Positions 12,543 through 12,937 of a DNA stretch of 12,937 bases are shown in pieces; the stretch's first letter is position 1; the number at the start of each line of letters is the position of its first letter. The DNA lies in NCBI GenBank assembly GCA_026770615.1, contig MU631650.1:24625-37561 (forward strand), given 5' to 3'. Under the pieces are notes generated by a model, which was given only the letters and a program-made list of their open reading frames with translations, had not been told where the DNA came from and did no database searches. This DNA is from Pavlovales sp. CCMP2436 (Eukaryota; Haptophyta; Pavlovophyceae; Pavlovales). The position numbers and the translations under genes are program-made.

Positions 12543-12937
12543 GTAAACATCATGGGGCGAGAACGATTGTGCAACTGTTTGCAACTGCCTTTGTTTGGCA
12601 GTTGCCCCGGATTCGGCCCAGTCCGGATTGTGAGGTGAAAATCATGGATCTTGAGGTGTTGTTGAAAGCATCTCACCTGATAGTTTGATTTTTCACGTTC
12701 TAAATAATAAGGACGAGAACGATTGTGCAACAACTCGTGAGAGCAGACTAATTCGAATCTGGACTGGGCCGAATCCGGGCAGTTGCCAAAGAAATGCAGT
12801 TGCTCATATCCGTGTTAAACCCAAGGGCCTCATTCTGTATGTATTCAGATTACTCATCAATTTTTTATGTTTATTGTCAAATGAATATATTTATGTATTA
12901 TTACTTTCCACCCTTCAATTAATTGACATCCTGCCCG
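12543..12937 (+). other. Start of last intron
   Basis: It begins gtaaac, contains the R3 foldback, then AT-rich sequence to the window edge. No coding signal was found. Confidence 0.55.
12594..12790. mobile_element. Foldback element made of two inverted R3 copies
   Basis: The left arm 12594-12629 (TTTGGCAGTTGCCCCGGATT and on to GTCCGGATT) is the inverse of the right arm 12756-12790 (AATCTGGACTGGGCCGAATC and on to GCCAAA). The spacer is about 126 bp. On the minus strand the right copy runs on through TTAGTCTGCT and GAACGATTGTGCAAC to 12711. A direct copy of CGAGAACGATTGTGCAAC also lies at 12558-12575, just left of the left arm. Confidence 0.7.

Noticed and set aside
1..12937. A defence, toxin or biosynthetic gene system
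   Set aside because: No enzyme motif, viral gene or toxin-like protein could be read in either strand. The unusual content is structural and repeat-based.

Overview
This window is eukaryotic nuclear DNA. GC-rich, protein-like exons alternate with AT-rich, microsatellite-laden introns with GT...AG borders and pyrimidine-rich acceptors. There are no operons, Shine-Dalgarno sites or bacterial gene families, and no rRNA, tRNA or CRISPR array was recognised. A protist or alga with a repeat-rich genome fits, but I cannot name the lineage. All convincing coding sequence is on the + strand.

Layout. (1) 99-3530: five exons (99-195, 1683-1739, 2360-2442, 2758-2842, 3272 onward) whose splice phases agree throughout. 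They encode a protein with a degenerate EF-hand followed by a canonical one. The first intron holds a ~0.9-kb non-autonomous DNA transposon with hAT-like ends, and the second holds a copy of another dispersed repeat. (2) 3816-8127: low-complexity exons encoding a Ser/Gly/Glu/Pro-rich linker, an Ala/Glu/Arg-rich segment and a very long charged helix built on a 12-bp (EREA) repeat. (3) 8644-12542: short exons spread over 4 kb. They carry ALR/AMRY-W motifs and basic segments, and are separated by repeat-filled introns. Splice phases agree from 6475 to the last exon at 12421-12542, which ends in phase 2, so the gene runs off the right edge. The left edge also opens inside an intron. The simplest reading is one long gene: EF-hands, disordered linker, single-alpha-helix/coiled coil, W-motif tail. 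The link between 3530 and 3816 is weak, and a second gene starting at ATG 3803 is a real alternative. I do not recognise the family. A cytoskeletal or centrin-system structural role is possible but only an inference.

The most striking structure is a set of exon-edge echoes. Beside most exons the neighbouring intron carries a degenerate direct copy of the exon edge, often with its splice site. Copies of exon ends plus donors lie downstream of the exon (2623, 2924, 8801, 8898, 12070, 12190). Copies of acceptors plus exon starts lie upstream (1551, 6339, 9052, 10165, 12292). Offsets are mostly about 95-150 bp. At 8695-8931 and 11926-12150 the intronic part of the unit is duplicated too, so these are tandem duplications across exon-intron borders. 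They could be alternative exons, relics of intron gain or sliding, or just this genome's habit of ~100-bp tandem duplication; a purely intronic/intergenic 98-bp duplication lies at 9373-9568.

The rest is repeat biology: two repeat families present as oppositely oriented copies left and right of the large exons, two foldback (MITE-like) elements, minisatellites, and a GAGTCCGG/CCGGACTC word scattered through exons, introns and repeats.
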